A stretch of 64,000 bases of DNA from contig JAVBQJ010000085.1 in NCBI GenBank assembly GCA_031549115.1, positions 9,698 to 73,697 of the forward strand, written 5' to 3'. Position 1 is the first letter of the stretch; each line of letters opens with the position of its first letter. Below the pieces are notes generated by a model. The model saw only the letters and a list, made by a program, of their open reading frames with translations, ran no database searches and had not been told where the DNA came from. Positions 1 through 8,115 of the stretch are shown one piece after another. The translations under genes and the position numbers were made by a program. The DNA is from JAVBQJ01 sp031549115. Its GTDB lineage: Bacteria > Verrucomicrobiota > Lentisphaeria > Victivallales > Victivallaceae.

Positions 1-150
1 CTGTTGACCAACTTCCATTTGCCGAAAAGCACGCTGCTGATGCTGGTTTCCTGCTTCTGTGACCGGGAAAAGGTGCTTGCGGCCTACGAATACGCCGTGG
101 CCAACCGGATGCGCTTCTACAGCTACGGCGACTGCATGCTGCTGGTGTAG
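1..150 (+). CDS. queA: S-adenosylmethionine:tRNA ribosyltransferase-isomerase, C-terminal end
   Basis: Only the last 49 codons are present; the gene enters from the left edge and ends at TAG. The visible peptide carries the QueA C-terminal signature: LLTNFHLPKSTLL at the start, an AYEYAV segment, and RFYSYGDCMLL near the end. QueA transfers the ribosyl part of S-adenosylmethionine onto preQ1 in the tRNA wobble position, the penultimate step of queuosine synthesis in the cytoplasm. In most QueA proteins the LVS segment is followed by AFAG; here it is CFCD, a mild divergence. The next gene (473-3124) is convergent, with a structured repeat and terminators between them. Confidence 0.93.
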   Translation: MLTNFHLPKSTLLMLVSCFCDREKVLAAYEYAVANRMRFYSYGDCMLLV

Positions 151-186
151 TATCAACGTTGATTGTCCGGCAAAAGCGGTTTGCCC

Positions 187-438
187 GATTCAACCGCCGC
201 TGGTGCGGCGCATCGTCCGCTCTATGCGTAGATTGAATTGTTGCTCACGCATCCAATTCAATCTACACCATCGCTCCCTCAGGCGGCTTCCGCTCGCCAG
301 CTGGCTCGCTTACTATACTTTCGCCCCTTTCGAGCGGCTACGCCGCCTGGGGCGACCAGCAGAATTCGCCTGCTGGAGCGGCGCCTCCGTATGACGGAGT
401 GCAGACCGCCGCTTCGCGGCTCTATTTTTTTATTTTTT
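187..438 (+). repeat. Structured dispersed repeat, copy A (~250 bp)
   Basis: This non-coding stretch recurs in inverted orientation at 40778-41020. Conserved blocks are GTCCGCTCTATG (213-225), CTTACTATACTTTCGCCCC (308-327) and the 3' end around 380-425. Between and inside them lie hairpins: GTAGATTGAATTG (228-240) with 254-266; GGCG (282-285) with CGCC (295-298); GCGGC (334-338) with 342-346; CCAGCAG (356-362) with 370-376; CTCCGT (385-390) with 394-399; GCCGC (408-412) with 416-420, then a T-rich tail. Several stems differ between the two copies on both arms, so pairing is preserved. The spurious ORFs across it have no recognisable content. I do not recognise the family; it could be a MITE/REP-like element or a structured RNA. 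Confidence 0.85.
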
Positions 439-439
439 T
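408..439 (+). terminator. Rho-independent terminator-like 3' end of repeat copy A, downstream of queA
   Basis: GCCGC-TTC-GCGGC (408-420) is followed by TCTATTTTTTTATTTTTTT (421-439). The hairpin is the last stem of the repeat, so the repeat appears to supply the terminator for queA transcription. Confidence 0.6.
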
Positions 440-442
440 CCG

Positions 443-462
443 AACAAATTGGGTCGACCCAA
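443..462 (-). terminator. Palindromic terminator of the acyltransferase gene
   Basis: TTGGGTCGACCCAA (449-462) is a perfect 14-bp palindrome just after the minus-strand stop codon at 473. On the minus strand it is followed by TTTGTT and then the A/T-rich tail of the repeat. Confidence 0.5.
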
Positions 463-472
463 CGCCAGTTCT

Positions 473-3124
473 TCAGGAATAGGAATCGGCCAGACGGCGG
501 AGCGCCTGAATGTCCAGTTTCCCGGTCGCCAGAATCGGAATGGCGGCAATCGCGACAAAGTCATCGCTTTTGGGAATCCACAAGTTCGGCATGCCGGATT
601 CGCGCAGTTGCACCATCAGCCACGCAATATCCAATTCCACCACGGTATGGAACACCAGCAGCCGCTCTCCGCGCTTCGCATCCTTGCAGCCGGTCACCGC
701 GAACTGCGGGATGTCAGCCGGAAAAAATTCGGACAGACGCTTCTCCACCAACTCGTGCGGCACCATTTCGCCGCCGATTTTGCTGAAGCGCGACTGCCGC
801 CCGGTGATGAAAATATACCCGTCCGCGTCGATCCGGGCCAGGTCGCCGGTATTGTACCAGCCGTCGTGAATCACCGCCGCCGTCAATTCCGGCTCGTTCA
901 AATACCCCTGCATGACGTTGGGTCCCTTGATTTCCAGGAGGCCGACCTCGTCGGCATCCAGCACACGGCCGTCTTCCGGATCCACGGTACGGGCGGCAAT
1001 GCCCGGCAGCGGCTGTCCGATCGAGCCGGGTTTGCCGACCTTACGCCCCATCGAAAAACAGGATTGAGCGAAATTCACCGCGCAAATCGGCGACAGCTCC
1101 GTACATCCGTACCCCTCCGTGACCGTCAGCGGCGTCAACTCTTCGACCTGGGCAATCACCTCCGGGCGCAGTTTTTCGGCGCCGGTGATCACGATCTCCA
1201 GCGAATCGAAGTCGCCGGGCTGCGCCTTCCGGCAATAGTTCTGCAAAAAGGTCGGTGTGGCAATCAATAAGGAAATACCGCGCTCCCGGATCACCCGGCA
1301 AACCTTGGCCGCATCCAGCGGGTTGGGCATGTAACACACCCGCGTCCCCGACATCACCGGGAACCAGAAAGCCACCGTCAATCCGAAGGAGTGAAACAAC
1401 GGCATGTGGCCGAGAATGACCCCGCGCTCTTTGTCGCGCCCCAGCACCCGCCAGAATGAAAACACATCGCTGTTGATATTGTGGTGCGAGAGCACCACAC
1501 CCTTGGGCTTGCCGCTCGATCCGGAGGTAAACAGAATCGCGCCGATCCGGTCGAGATCCCGAAAGCTTTCCGGCGCATAATGACGGACCAGCAGCCCCGG
1601 CGGCACACACCGCGCCGCCAGCGCCGCCAACAGTTTGGCCGGCCGCGAAGTTGCTTTCGCCACGTCTTCCAGCATCACCATACCCGGCAGCGGCTCCATT
1701 TTGAGCTTGCTCAAAAATAGCCGGCTGGTCAGAATACACTTCAATCCCGCCTGGTCGATCGCACTCTGCAGCGCCTCCATGCCGACAGTGAAATTCAACA
1801 GCGCCGGCGATTTGTCCGCAAACATAATTCCCAGGATCGAAGCGGCCGCGGCAGTCGTGCCGGGCAGAAACACGCCGATAAAACGGTCCTCCGGCGCCAT
1901 CCGCCGGATCGCTTTGCTCAACAGCAACGCCCGGGTCAGCATTTCCCAATTCGCCAGATCCTGCCCCTCGAAGTCGCTGAACACCAATTTGTGCGGATGC
2001 CGGAACGCCATATGCGCGAACATCACATGCAGCGGCAGCTCCCAGTATTGGTGCAGTGTCTCCGCCACCGCCCCCATTTCACAAATGTACCCCCACAACC
2101 GGTAACGCGACAAGTCGGTCTCCAGCTCCTCCCCGACCGTCATCGTGATCGGAATCGGCCAGCGCAACGGCGGGATGAAGTGCAGCTTACCGTCCTCCCA
2201 GGCAAACAGCCGTCCCCAATACAGTCCCAGATGCAACGGAATCACCGCCACTTTCACGTCGTCGGGAAGCATCATCGAGATGCCGCGCCGGAAGCCGCCG
2301 GTCAGACCGTTGCGGCTGATTCCCCCTTCGGGGTACACGGCGATCGCTTCGCCGCGACGCAAACGGCGCTTGGTGTCATAGAGAAAGTCCCCCAACGCCT
2401 TCGGATGGCCGGACTCCGGAACCTCGAGGAAACCGAGATGACGCAAATACCACCGGTTCAGCCTCTGCCGGTACCATGTCCCCGACACCAGGAAGCGCAC
2501 CGGGCGCGGCGTAATCGCGAGAATGAAAACGAAATCGAGAAACGATACATGGTTCGCCACCAACAGAAGCGCGCCGCGATCGGGCAATACGGAACCGGTT
2601 TCCGCCAGCCGGATCCGGAACAGCGTCCGTGCCAGAATCACCAGCAAAGCGCGCAAAAACGCCATCGGCCAAAAAATACCGATGCACAATGTGGCCAGAA
2701 TCCCCCACCCCCAGACCGTAACCGGCGGTGTCGGCACTCCGGCAATCACCGCCAGCGGAGGAATGATCGCCGCCACCAGCAGCAAGGTGGACTTCAACCG
2801 TTCGAGGCGACAGCGGCGCCAGGCGCCGAGCATATAACCGAATGCCCAGAAAAGCACGAAACTCCAGAACAATTCCCGGGAAGCCGTCGCCGCGTTCAGC
2901 GCTCCGGCGGTACCGGCAATCACGCCCCAGAAACCCCACACCATCCGTCCGGCGTCAAGCCCCCGCAACGGCAGCGGCATCCACGCCGCTCCGCCGACGA
3001 TCGCCAACGCCAAAGCGCCGCCCAGACTGCCATGATACAGAATCAACCCCAGAAGCACCAGCCAGAACAGCAGAAACTCCCAATGCCAACCGCTGTCTTC
3101 CCAACGTCGGATTTTTTGCGTCAT
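473..3124 (-). CDS. aas: Aas-like bifunctional acyltransferase / acyl-ACP (acyl-CoA) synthetase
   Basis: The protein has 883 residues. Residues ~15-165 contain several hydrophobic membrane segments. Residues ~180-340 form a PlsC-type lysophospholipid acyltransferase domain with the catalytic NHVSFLD box (191-197) and the YPEGGISRNG block (264-273). Residues ~380-880 form an AMP-dependent ligase domain with the P-loop FTSGSSGKPKG (532-542), GYGCTE and the GDLARID motif. This order matches Aas, which re-acylates lysophosphatidylethanolamine at the inner membrane using a fatty acid activated in the same polypeptide; the extra membrane N-terminus is longer than in E. coli Aas. It lies 32 bp downstream of the acyl-CoA synthetase gene on the same strand, so the two are probably co-transcribed for fatty-acid salvage or lipid remodelling. 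Substrate specificity is inferred. Confidence 0.85.
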   Translation of the reverse strand: MTQKIRRWEDSGWHWEFLLFWLVLLGLILYHGSLGGALALAIVGGAAWMPLPLRGLDAGRMVWGFWGVIAGTAGALNAATASRELFWSFVLFWAFGYMLGAWRRCRLERLKSTLLLVAAIIPPLAVIAGVPTPPVTVWGWGILATLCIGIFWPMAFLRALLVILARTLFRIRLAETGSVLPDRGALLLVANHVSFLDFVFILAITPRPVRFLVSGTWYRQRLNRWYLRHLGFLEVPESGHPKALGDFLYDTKRRLRRGEAIAVYPEGGISRNGLTGGFRRGISMMLPDDVKVAVIPLHLGLYWGRLFAWEDGKLHFIPPLRWPIPITMTVGEELETDLSRYRLWGYICEMGAVAETLHQYWELPLHVMFAHMAFRHPHKLVFSDFEGQDLANWEMLTRALLLSKAIRRMAPEDRFIGVFLPGTTAAAASILGIMFADKSPALLNFTVGMEALQSAIDQAGLKCILTSRLFLSKLKMEPLPGMVMLEDVAKATSRPAKLLAALAARCVPPGLLVRHYAPESFRDLDRIGAILFTSGSSGKPKGVVLSHHNINSDVFSFWRVLGRDKERGVILGHMPLFHSFGLTVAFWFPVMSGTRVCYMPNPLDAAKVCRVIRERGISLLIATPTFLQNYCRKAQPGDFDSLEIVITGAEKLRPEVIAQVEELTPLTVTEGYGCTELSPICAVNFAQSCFSMGRKVGKPGSIGQPLPGIAARTVDPEDGRVLDADEVGLLEIKGPNVMQGYLNEPELTAAVIHDGWYNTGDLARIDADGYIFITGRQSRFSKIGGEMVPHELVEKRLSEFFPADIPQFAVTGCKDAKRGERLLVFHTVVELDIAWLMVQLRESGMPNLWIPKSDDFVAIAAIPILATGKLDIQALRRLADSYS

Positions 3125-3156
3125 GCGGTTCCCGCCTTGTCTATTCGGGTTCGGAG

Positions 3157-4884
3157 TCAGTCTTTCCAGTCCATTTCGCCGGATTCCGCGTAACGCCGGA
3201 GCAAGTCACGCTTGATTTTGCCGGAAAAGGTTTTCGGCAGCGACGGCATGAATTCAATATCGCGCGGATATTTATAGGGTGCCGTATTGCGCTTCACGTG
3301 GCTCTGCAATTCCCGGACCAGCGACTCCGTCGCCTCGAAGCCGGGCTGCAGCACCACATAGGCCTTGATTTTGGATCCCCGAATCGGATCGGGGGTGCCG
3401 ATGACTGCCACTTCGTGCACTGCGCGATGCTGCATCATCACCTCCTCGACCTCCATCGGGCTGATCCGGTAACCGGAACTTTTGATGATATCATCGGAGC
3501 GGCCGACAAACCAATAATAACCGTCGGCGTCGCAGCGGGCCTTGTCGCCCGGATAGTAGAAGTCGCCGCTGAAGCACTTCTCCATCTCTTCGGGAGCCCC
3601 GACGAAAGCGGTGAAGAGTCCCGGAGGCGGCGTCGGTACCACCTTCACCGCGATGCGGCCGTCTTCGCCCTGCGCCACCGGTTTGCCTTCGTCATCGTGC
3701 AGCTCGATATTCCACAACGGCGACGGTTTGCCCATCGAACCGGGTTTGACCGCGTTGCCGACAAAACACGCGATCATGCAGACCGTTTCGGTCTGGCCGT
3801 AGCCTTCGCGAATGGTGAGCCCGGTGCCTTCTTTCCACAACCGGATGGTTTCGGTATGCAGCGGCTCCCCGGCTGCGGTACTCTGGCGCAATTCGCGCAG
3901 ATCCACTTTGCTCAAATCGTTCAACACCAGCATCCGGTACGCGGTCGGAGGTGCGCAGAAGCTGGTGATTTCATACTTTTCCAACAGCGGCAGAACCTCA
4001 TCGGCGTGGAACTTGCCGCGGATATCGTAGACGAAAATACACGCGCCGGCGATCCATTGTCCGAAGTAATTGCCCCACAAATTCTTGGCCCAGCCGGTAT
4101 CGCTGAGCGTCCAGTGCAGGTCGTTGAATTTGACCCCGTGCCACAGCTCGGCGGTAATCCGGTGGGCCAGCACATAACTATGGGCATGCTGAACCAGCTT
4201 CGGGTATTTGCTGGTTCCCGAGGTGAATACGACCAGCAGCGGCTCGGAGGCCTTGGTGCGGACCGGAATCGGGGTTTTGACTTCGTAACGCGCCACCGCC
4301 GCCGGTCCGGCGATTTCACTCGGATAGCTGATCCAGTTTTCGCGTTCACCATCCACCACCAGCCGGGAGTTCAGCCCCGGACATTCGTCGAAAATCTCGT
4401 CGAACTTCGGCGCGTTTTCGAGATCGGTAATCACCATCTTGAAGCGGCCGAATTTGATCCGGTATTTGAGGTCTTCCGGCGTCAACAGCGTCGGCGACGG
4501 GCATTGAATCACTCCGAGCTTGATCATCGCCAGCGAAAAAATCCACCACTCCGGCACCCGCGGCAACAGCAGCATCACCCGGTCGCCCTTGGCAATCCCG
4601 TGCTTCAGCAACAGATTGGCCGCCTGGGTCGACAGGCAACTGAGCTCGTGGAAAGTCAGCCGGCGCTCCGCGCCATGCTGATTTACCCAGATCATCGCCA
4701 GTTTATTGCGGTCCCGCTTCGCCCATTGATCGATGACGTCATAGCCGAAATTGTAATACTCCGGAATCTCGATGGAAAAGGTTTTCTTCTCATCCACATC
4801 GTAGCCGAAGTTGTAATACTCCGGCGTCTCACTGAGAAATTGCTGCAACCCGGCCGTATCACCGGTTTTCCGCGCTTTATTCAT
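3157..4884 (-). CDS. Acyl-CoA synthetase (AMP-forming, medium-chain ACSM-like)
   Basis: The protein has 575 residues and the ANL-superfamily layout: the ATP-binding motif VFTSGTSKYPK near residue 220, SDTGWAKNLWG, GYGQTE, GDKARCD and a C-terminal SGKIKRDLLR carrying the catalytic lysine. The sequence most resembles medium-chain acyl-CoA synthetases, which form an acyl-AMP and then an acyl-CoA in the cytoplasm. The P-loop has K where most have G (TSGTSKYPK), a small departure. The N-terminus contains PEYYNFGYDV twice, 20 residues apart; only the second copy continues into the family-typical IDQWA. The ATG at 4884 follows AAGGGA. It is first in a likely operon with the downstream acyltransferase. 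Confidence 0.85.
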   Translation of the reverse strand: MNKARKTGDTAGLQQFLSETPEYYNFGYDVDEKKTFSIEIPEYYNFGYDVIDQWAKRDRNKLAMIWVNQHGAERRLTFHELSCLSTQAANLLLKHGIAKGDRVMLLLPRVPEWWIFSLAMIKLGVIQCPSPTLLTPEDLKYRIKFGRFKMVITDLENAPKFDEIFDECPGLNSRLVVDGERENWISYPSEIAGPAAVARYEVKTPIPVRTKASEPLLVVFTSGTSKYPKLVQHAHSYVLAHRITAELWHGVKFNDLHWTLSDTGWAKNLWGNYFGQWIAGACIFVYDIRGKFHADEVLPLLEKYEITSFCAPPTAYRMLVLNDLSKVDLRELRQSTAAGEPLHTETIRLWKEGTGLTIREGYGQTETVCMIACFVGNAVKPGSMGKPSPLWNIELHDDEGKPVAQGEDGRIAVKVVPTPPPGLFTAFVGAPEEMEKCFSGDFYYPGDKARCDADGYYWFVGRSDDIIKSSGYRISPMEVEEVMMQHRAVHEVAVIGTPDPIRGSKIKAYVVLQPGFEATESLVRELQSHVKRNTAPYKYPRDIEFMPSLPKTFSGKIKRDLLRRYAESGEMDWKD

Positions 4885-5008
4885 ATTACTTCAGTCCCTT
4901 ATTCTGAAAAAAATAATCCAATTTTTAAAATAACCCCGCTCTGTCGTTTTGTCCAGTCGAACAATAAAAAAACGCCCCTAATTCCGTTTTGGTGTTGCAA
5001 AGCGGCGA

Positions 5009-5037
5009 TTGTGAATGTATATTTTACACTTTATAGA
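5009..5037 (+). promoter_or_regulatory. Sigma-70-like promoter of the purQ operon
   Basis: TTGTGA (5009-5014), a 17-bp spacer and TATAGA (5032-5037) precede purQ; AGGA at 5057-5060 is the ribosome-binding site. A weaker minus-strand candidate for the acyl-CoA synthetase gene overlaps it (TTGGTT as complement of 5043-5048, TAAAAT as complement of 5021-5026, 16-bp spacer). The rest of the 185-bp intergenic stretch shows nothing else. Confidence 0.55.
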
Positions 5038-5069
5038 GTAACAACCAATTGACCGCAGGATGACATGGC

Positions 5070-5876
5070 ATGAATAAAGCAGAAATCAAGGTGCTGGTGA
5101 TCACCGGCTTCGGACTGAATTGCGAAAAAGAGACCCAGGCGGCGTTCGAATATTGCGGCGTCAAAGCCGAACGTGTCCACCTCAACGACCTCACTCAGGG
5201 CAAACGCGAACTTTCCGAATTTCAGGCCCTGGCATTCATCGGCGGATTTTCCTTCGGCGACCATCTCGGCGCCGGTACCGTGTTCGCCAACCGCGTCCAA
5301 TTCAAGTTGCGCGACCAGCTCGAGCGCTTCATCGCCGACGGCAAACTGATCATCGGGATCTGCAACGGCTTCCAGACGCTGACCCGGCTGGGCCTCGTGC
5401 CGGCGCTGAACGGCGCCTACTTCAAGCAGGAAGTGGCGCTCGCCCACAACGATTGCGGCACCTTCCGCGACGACTGGTGCGTATTGAAGGCCAATCCCGC
5501 CAGCCCGTGCGTGTTCACCCGCAACATCGACATGGTGCGGCTGCCGCTGCGCCACGGCGAAGGCAAATTCGTCACCGACGAAGCCACGCTGGAGATGCTG
5601 GAAAATCAGAATCTGGTGGCGTTGCGTTATGCCGATGCCGCCGGCGCGATCGCGACCGATTTCCCGGCCAACCCGAATGGTTCGCTGCATGCGATCGCCG
5701 GTATCTGCGACGCCACCGGCCACATTTTCGGCCTGATGCCGCACCCGGAAGCGTTCCTGTCGCCGTTCAACTCGCCGAGCTGGACTTTAGACAAGATCGC
5801 GGGCAAGCTGGCGACCGAGGGCGAAGGCGTGGTATTCTTCCGCAACGCGGTGGATTATCTGGTCAACAAATTCTAA
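5070..5876 (+). CDS. purQ: Phosphoribosylformylglycinamidine synthase, glutamine amidotransferase subunit
   Basis: This is a class I glutamine amidotransferase. The nucleophile Cys98 sits in GICNGFQTL, and the His225/Glu227 pair lies in GLMPHPEAF. The GGFSFGDHLGAG oxyanion region is typical of PurQ and of the C-terminal domain of large PurL. At 268 residues it is longer than Gram-positive PurQ (about 225). It supplies ammonia from glutamine for conversion of FGAR to FGAM in purine synthesis. A partner PurL is not in the window. The ATG at 5070 follows AGGA by nine bases. It heads a tight run with gatB 15 bp downstream, then thiG and thiH. Confidence 0.9.
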   Translation: MNKAEIKVLVITGFGLNCEKETQAAFEYCGVKAERVHLNDLTQGKRELSEFQALAFIGGFSFGDHLGAGTVFANRVQFKLRDQLERFIADGKLIIGICNGFQTLTRLGLVPALNGAYFKQEVALAHNDCGTFRDDWCVLKANPASPCVFTRNIDMVRLPLRHGEGKFVTDEATLEMLENQNLVALRYADAAGAIATDFPANPNGSLHAIAGICDATGHIFGLMPHPEAFLSPFNSPSWTLDKIAGKLATEGEGVVFFRNAVDYLVNKF

Positions 5877-5891
5877 GAGGAGCATTCGATC

Positions 5892-7337
5892 GTGCCATAC
5901 GAAGCGGTTATCGGCCTTGAAGTGCACGTCCAGGTGCGGACGGCCAGCAAGATGTTCTGTTCGTGTCCGAACCAGTTCGGCGCCGCGCCGAATACGCTGG
6001 TGTGTCCGGTCTGCATGGGCTACCCCGGCGTCCTGCCGGTGCCCAACCGCAAGGCCATCGAAAGCGCGGTGCGCGCCGGTCTTCTGACCAACGGCACCAT
6101 CGCGCGCTTCAGCAAATTCGACCGGAAAAGCTATTTCTACCCGGACCTGGCCAAGAATTACCAGATCACCCAATACGATCTGCCGTTCAGTTCCGGCGGC
6201 CATATCGAAGTCGGCGGTACCGGTTTTTCCGGCGCCCCCCTCCCCGAAAAAAGAATTCACCTGACCCGGATCCATCTGGAAGAGGACCCCGCCAAGCTGA
6301 ACCATTACAAAAACACCTCCGGCGTGGACTTCAACCGCTCCGGCGTGGCGCTTCTGGAAATCGTCAGCGAGCCGGACATGCGCACGGCGGATGAGGCCTA
6401 TGCCTATCTGACCGCGCTCAAGGAAATCATGCAGTACGGCGAAATCTCCGACTGCGACATGGAAAAGGGGCAGATGCGCTGCGACGTCAATATTTCGCTG
6501 CGCCCGGTCGGCGAAAGCCGTTTCGGCACCAAAATCGAAATCAAAAACCTCAACAGCTTCCGCGCCGCCCACCGTGCTGTCGAGCACGAAATGATCCGGC
6601 AAGCCGAAATTCTCGATGCCGGCGGCACGATGAAGCAGGAAACCCGCGGCTGGGATGACGACGCCGGCATGACCTATCTGATGCGGACCAAAGAGGAAGC
6701 GCACGATTACCGTTACTTCCCGGACCCGGACCTGATGCCGGTGACCTTCACCGACGAGGAAATCGAAGCGTTTCGCGCCGCGTTGCCGGAGCTGCCGCAC
6801 GCGATGCGCCGCCGCTTCGAAGCGGATTTCGGCCTGACCGCCTATGACGCCGGGGTGTTGACGATGGACCGGGTATTGGCCGCGTATTTCGACCGGGTCG
6901 CGCCGCTGGTGAAAACGCCGAAGACGGCGGCGAACTGGATCATCTCCGAATTGCTGCGCGAACTGTCGGCGCGCGCTATCGCCATGTCCGGCTGTCCGGT
7001 CACACCGGAAGCGCTGGCGGAGCTGGTCGGGTTGCTGGAAAACCAAACCATCAACGGCAAGATCGCCAAAGAGGTGTTCACCGTGATGTTCGAAACCGGT
7101 GACGCGCCGGGAAAAATAGTCAAAGAGCAGGGCCTGGCGCAGGTCAGCGATTCCGGCGCGGTCGAGGAATTCGTCCGTCAGGCGATCGCGGCCAATCCGG
7201 TTCAGGTGGCGCAGTACCAAGAGGGCAATCCCAAGGTATTGCAGTATCTGGTGGGACAAACGATGAAATTGAGCCGGGGCAAGGCGAATCCGCAACTGGT
7301 TTCCGATCTGCTCCAGGTTGCGTTGAAAGAAAACTGA
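5892..7337 (+). CDS. gatB: Aspartyl/glutamyl-tRNA(Asn/Gln) amidotransferase subunit B
   Basis: The 481-residue protein opens with the family signature AVIGLEVHVQ and has the zinc-type cysteines C23, C25, C38 and C41 (CSCP...CPVC). The KSYFYPDLAKNYQITQYD block, HLEEDPAKL and DFNRSG segments follow, then a GatB/Yqey tail (KVLQYLVGQTMKLSRGKANP). GatB binds the misacylated tRNA and passes it to the amidase GatA for transamidation of Glu-tRNA(Gln) or Asp-tRNA(Asn). The start is GTG at 5892, supported by AGGAG at 5878-5882. It lies 15 bp after purQ and 3 bp before thiG. GatA and GatC are not in the window. Confidence 0.96.
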   Translation: MPYEAVIGLEVHVQVRTASKMFCSCPNQFGAAPNTLVCPVCMGYPGVLPVPNRKAIESAVRAGLLTNGTIARFSKFDRKSYFYPDLAKNYQITQYDLPFSSGGHIEVGGTGFSGAPLPEKRIHLTRIHLEEDPAKLNHYKNTSGVDFNRSGVALLEIVSEPDMRTADEAYAYLTALKEIMQYGEISDCDMEKGQMRCDVNISLRPVGESRFGTKIEIKNLNSFRAAHRAVEHEMIRQAEILDAGGTMKQETRGWDDDAGMTYLMRTKEEAHDYRYFPDPDLMPVTFTDEEIEAFRAALPELPHAMRRRFEADFGLTAYDAGVLTMDRVLAAYFDRVAPLVKTPKTAANWIISELLRELSARAIAMSGCPVTPEALAELVGLLENQTINGKIAKEVFTVMFETGDAPGKIVKEQGLAQVSDSGAVEEFVRQAIAANPVQVAQYQEGNPKVLQYLVGQTMKLSRGKANPQLVSDLLQVALKEN

Positions 7338-7340
7338 AGC

Positions 7341-8102
7341 ATGAAAAAACTGAAGATTGCCGATACCGAATTTTCCAGCCGTCTGTTTTTGGGCACCGGG
7401 AAATTTTCGTCACAGGCGGCGCTCCGTGCCGCCATCGCCGCCTCCGGAACCGAAATGGTGACGGTGAGCCTGACCCGGGTGGATCTGGAAAAAGCCGACG
7501 ACGATATTCTCGGCGCCATCGATACCGGCCGGGTCAAGCTGTTATTGAACACCGCCGGAGCCCGCGATGCCGAAGAGGCTTTGCGCATTGCCCGTTTCGG
7601 CCGTTCCGCCGGCTGCAACTGGATCAAGCTGGAAATCCACCCCGACCCGTATTATCTGTTGCCGGACGCGATCGAAACCTTGAAAGCGGCCGAGATTCTG
7701 GTCAAGGAAGGCTTTATCGTGCTGCCCTACATCAACGCCGACCCGGTGCTGGCGAAGCGGTTGGAAGAGGCCGGAACCCATACGGTGATGCCGCTGGGAG
7801 CGCCGATCGGCTCCAACCGCGGTATCCAGACCCGGGCGATGCTGGAAATCATCATCGAGCAGGCGACCGTCCCGGTGGTGGTGGACGCCGGAATCGGTTT
7901 GCCGTCCCACGCGGCCGATGCAATTGAAATGGGCGCCGACGCGGTGCTGGTGAATACCGCGATTGCCGCCGCCGACGACCCGGTGCAGATGGCGAAAGCG
8001 TTCAAGCTGGCCGTCGAAGCCGCCGAACTCGGCCGGGCGGCCGGACCGGCGGCGGCGGGCTTTGCCGCCAGCGCCACCAGCCCCGGCAACATTTTCATTT
8101 AA
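7341..8102 (+). CDS. thiG: Thiazole synthase
   Basis: The 253-residue protein has the complete ThiG pattern: FSSRLFLGTGKF near the N-terminus, the Schiff-base lysine K96 in NWIKLEIHPD, PYINADPVLA, and the phosphate-binding MPLGAPIGSNRGI and DAGIGLPSHA loops. ThiG condenses deoxyxylulose-5-phosphate, dehydroglycine and ThiS thiocarboxylate into the thiazole of thiamine. The ATG is 3 bp after the gatB stop without a strong ribosome-binding site, which suggests translational coupling. thiH follows, supplying dehydroglycine. thiS and thiF are not seen in this window. Confidence 0.97.
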   Translation: MKKLKIADTEFSSRLFLGTGKFSSQAALRAAIAASGTEMVTVSLTRVDLEKADDDILGAIDTGRVKLLLNTAGARDAEEALRIARFGRSAGCNWIKLEIHPDPYYLLPDAIETLKAAEILVKEGFIVLPYINADPVLAKRLEEAGTHTVMPLGAPIGSNRGIQTRAMLEIIIEQATVPVVVDAGIGLPSHAADAIEMGADAVLVNTAIAAADDPVQMAKAFKLAVEAAELGRAAGPAAAGFAASATSPGNIFI

Positions 8103-8115
8103 GGCGGGGGAAGAC

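Noticed and set aside
187..438. Integron attC site or CRISPR repeat
   Set aside because: There are no GTTRRRY/RYYYAAC core sites, no integrase, and no regular repeat-spacer array; only two dispersed copies.
238..1270. Plus-strand frames crossing the repeat copy A and the end of the Aas-like gene
   Set aside because: They run through the structured repeat or antisense to a conserved gene and show no protein-like motif.
2842..5052. A 736-codon plus-strand open frame
   Set aside because: Antisense shadow of the acyl-CoA synthetase and Aas-like genes.
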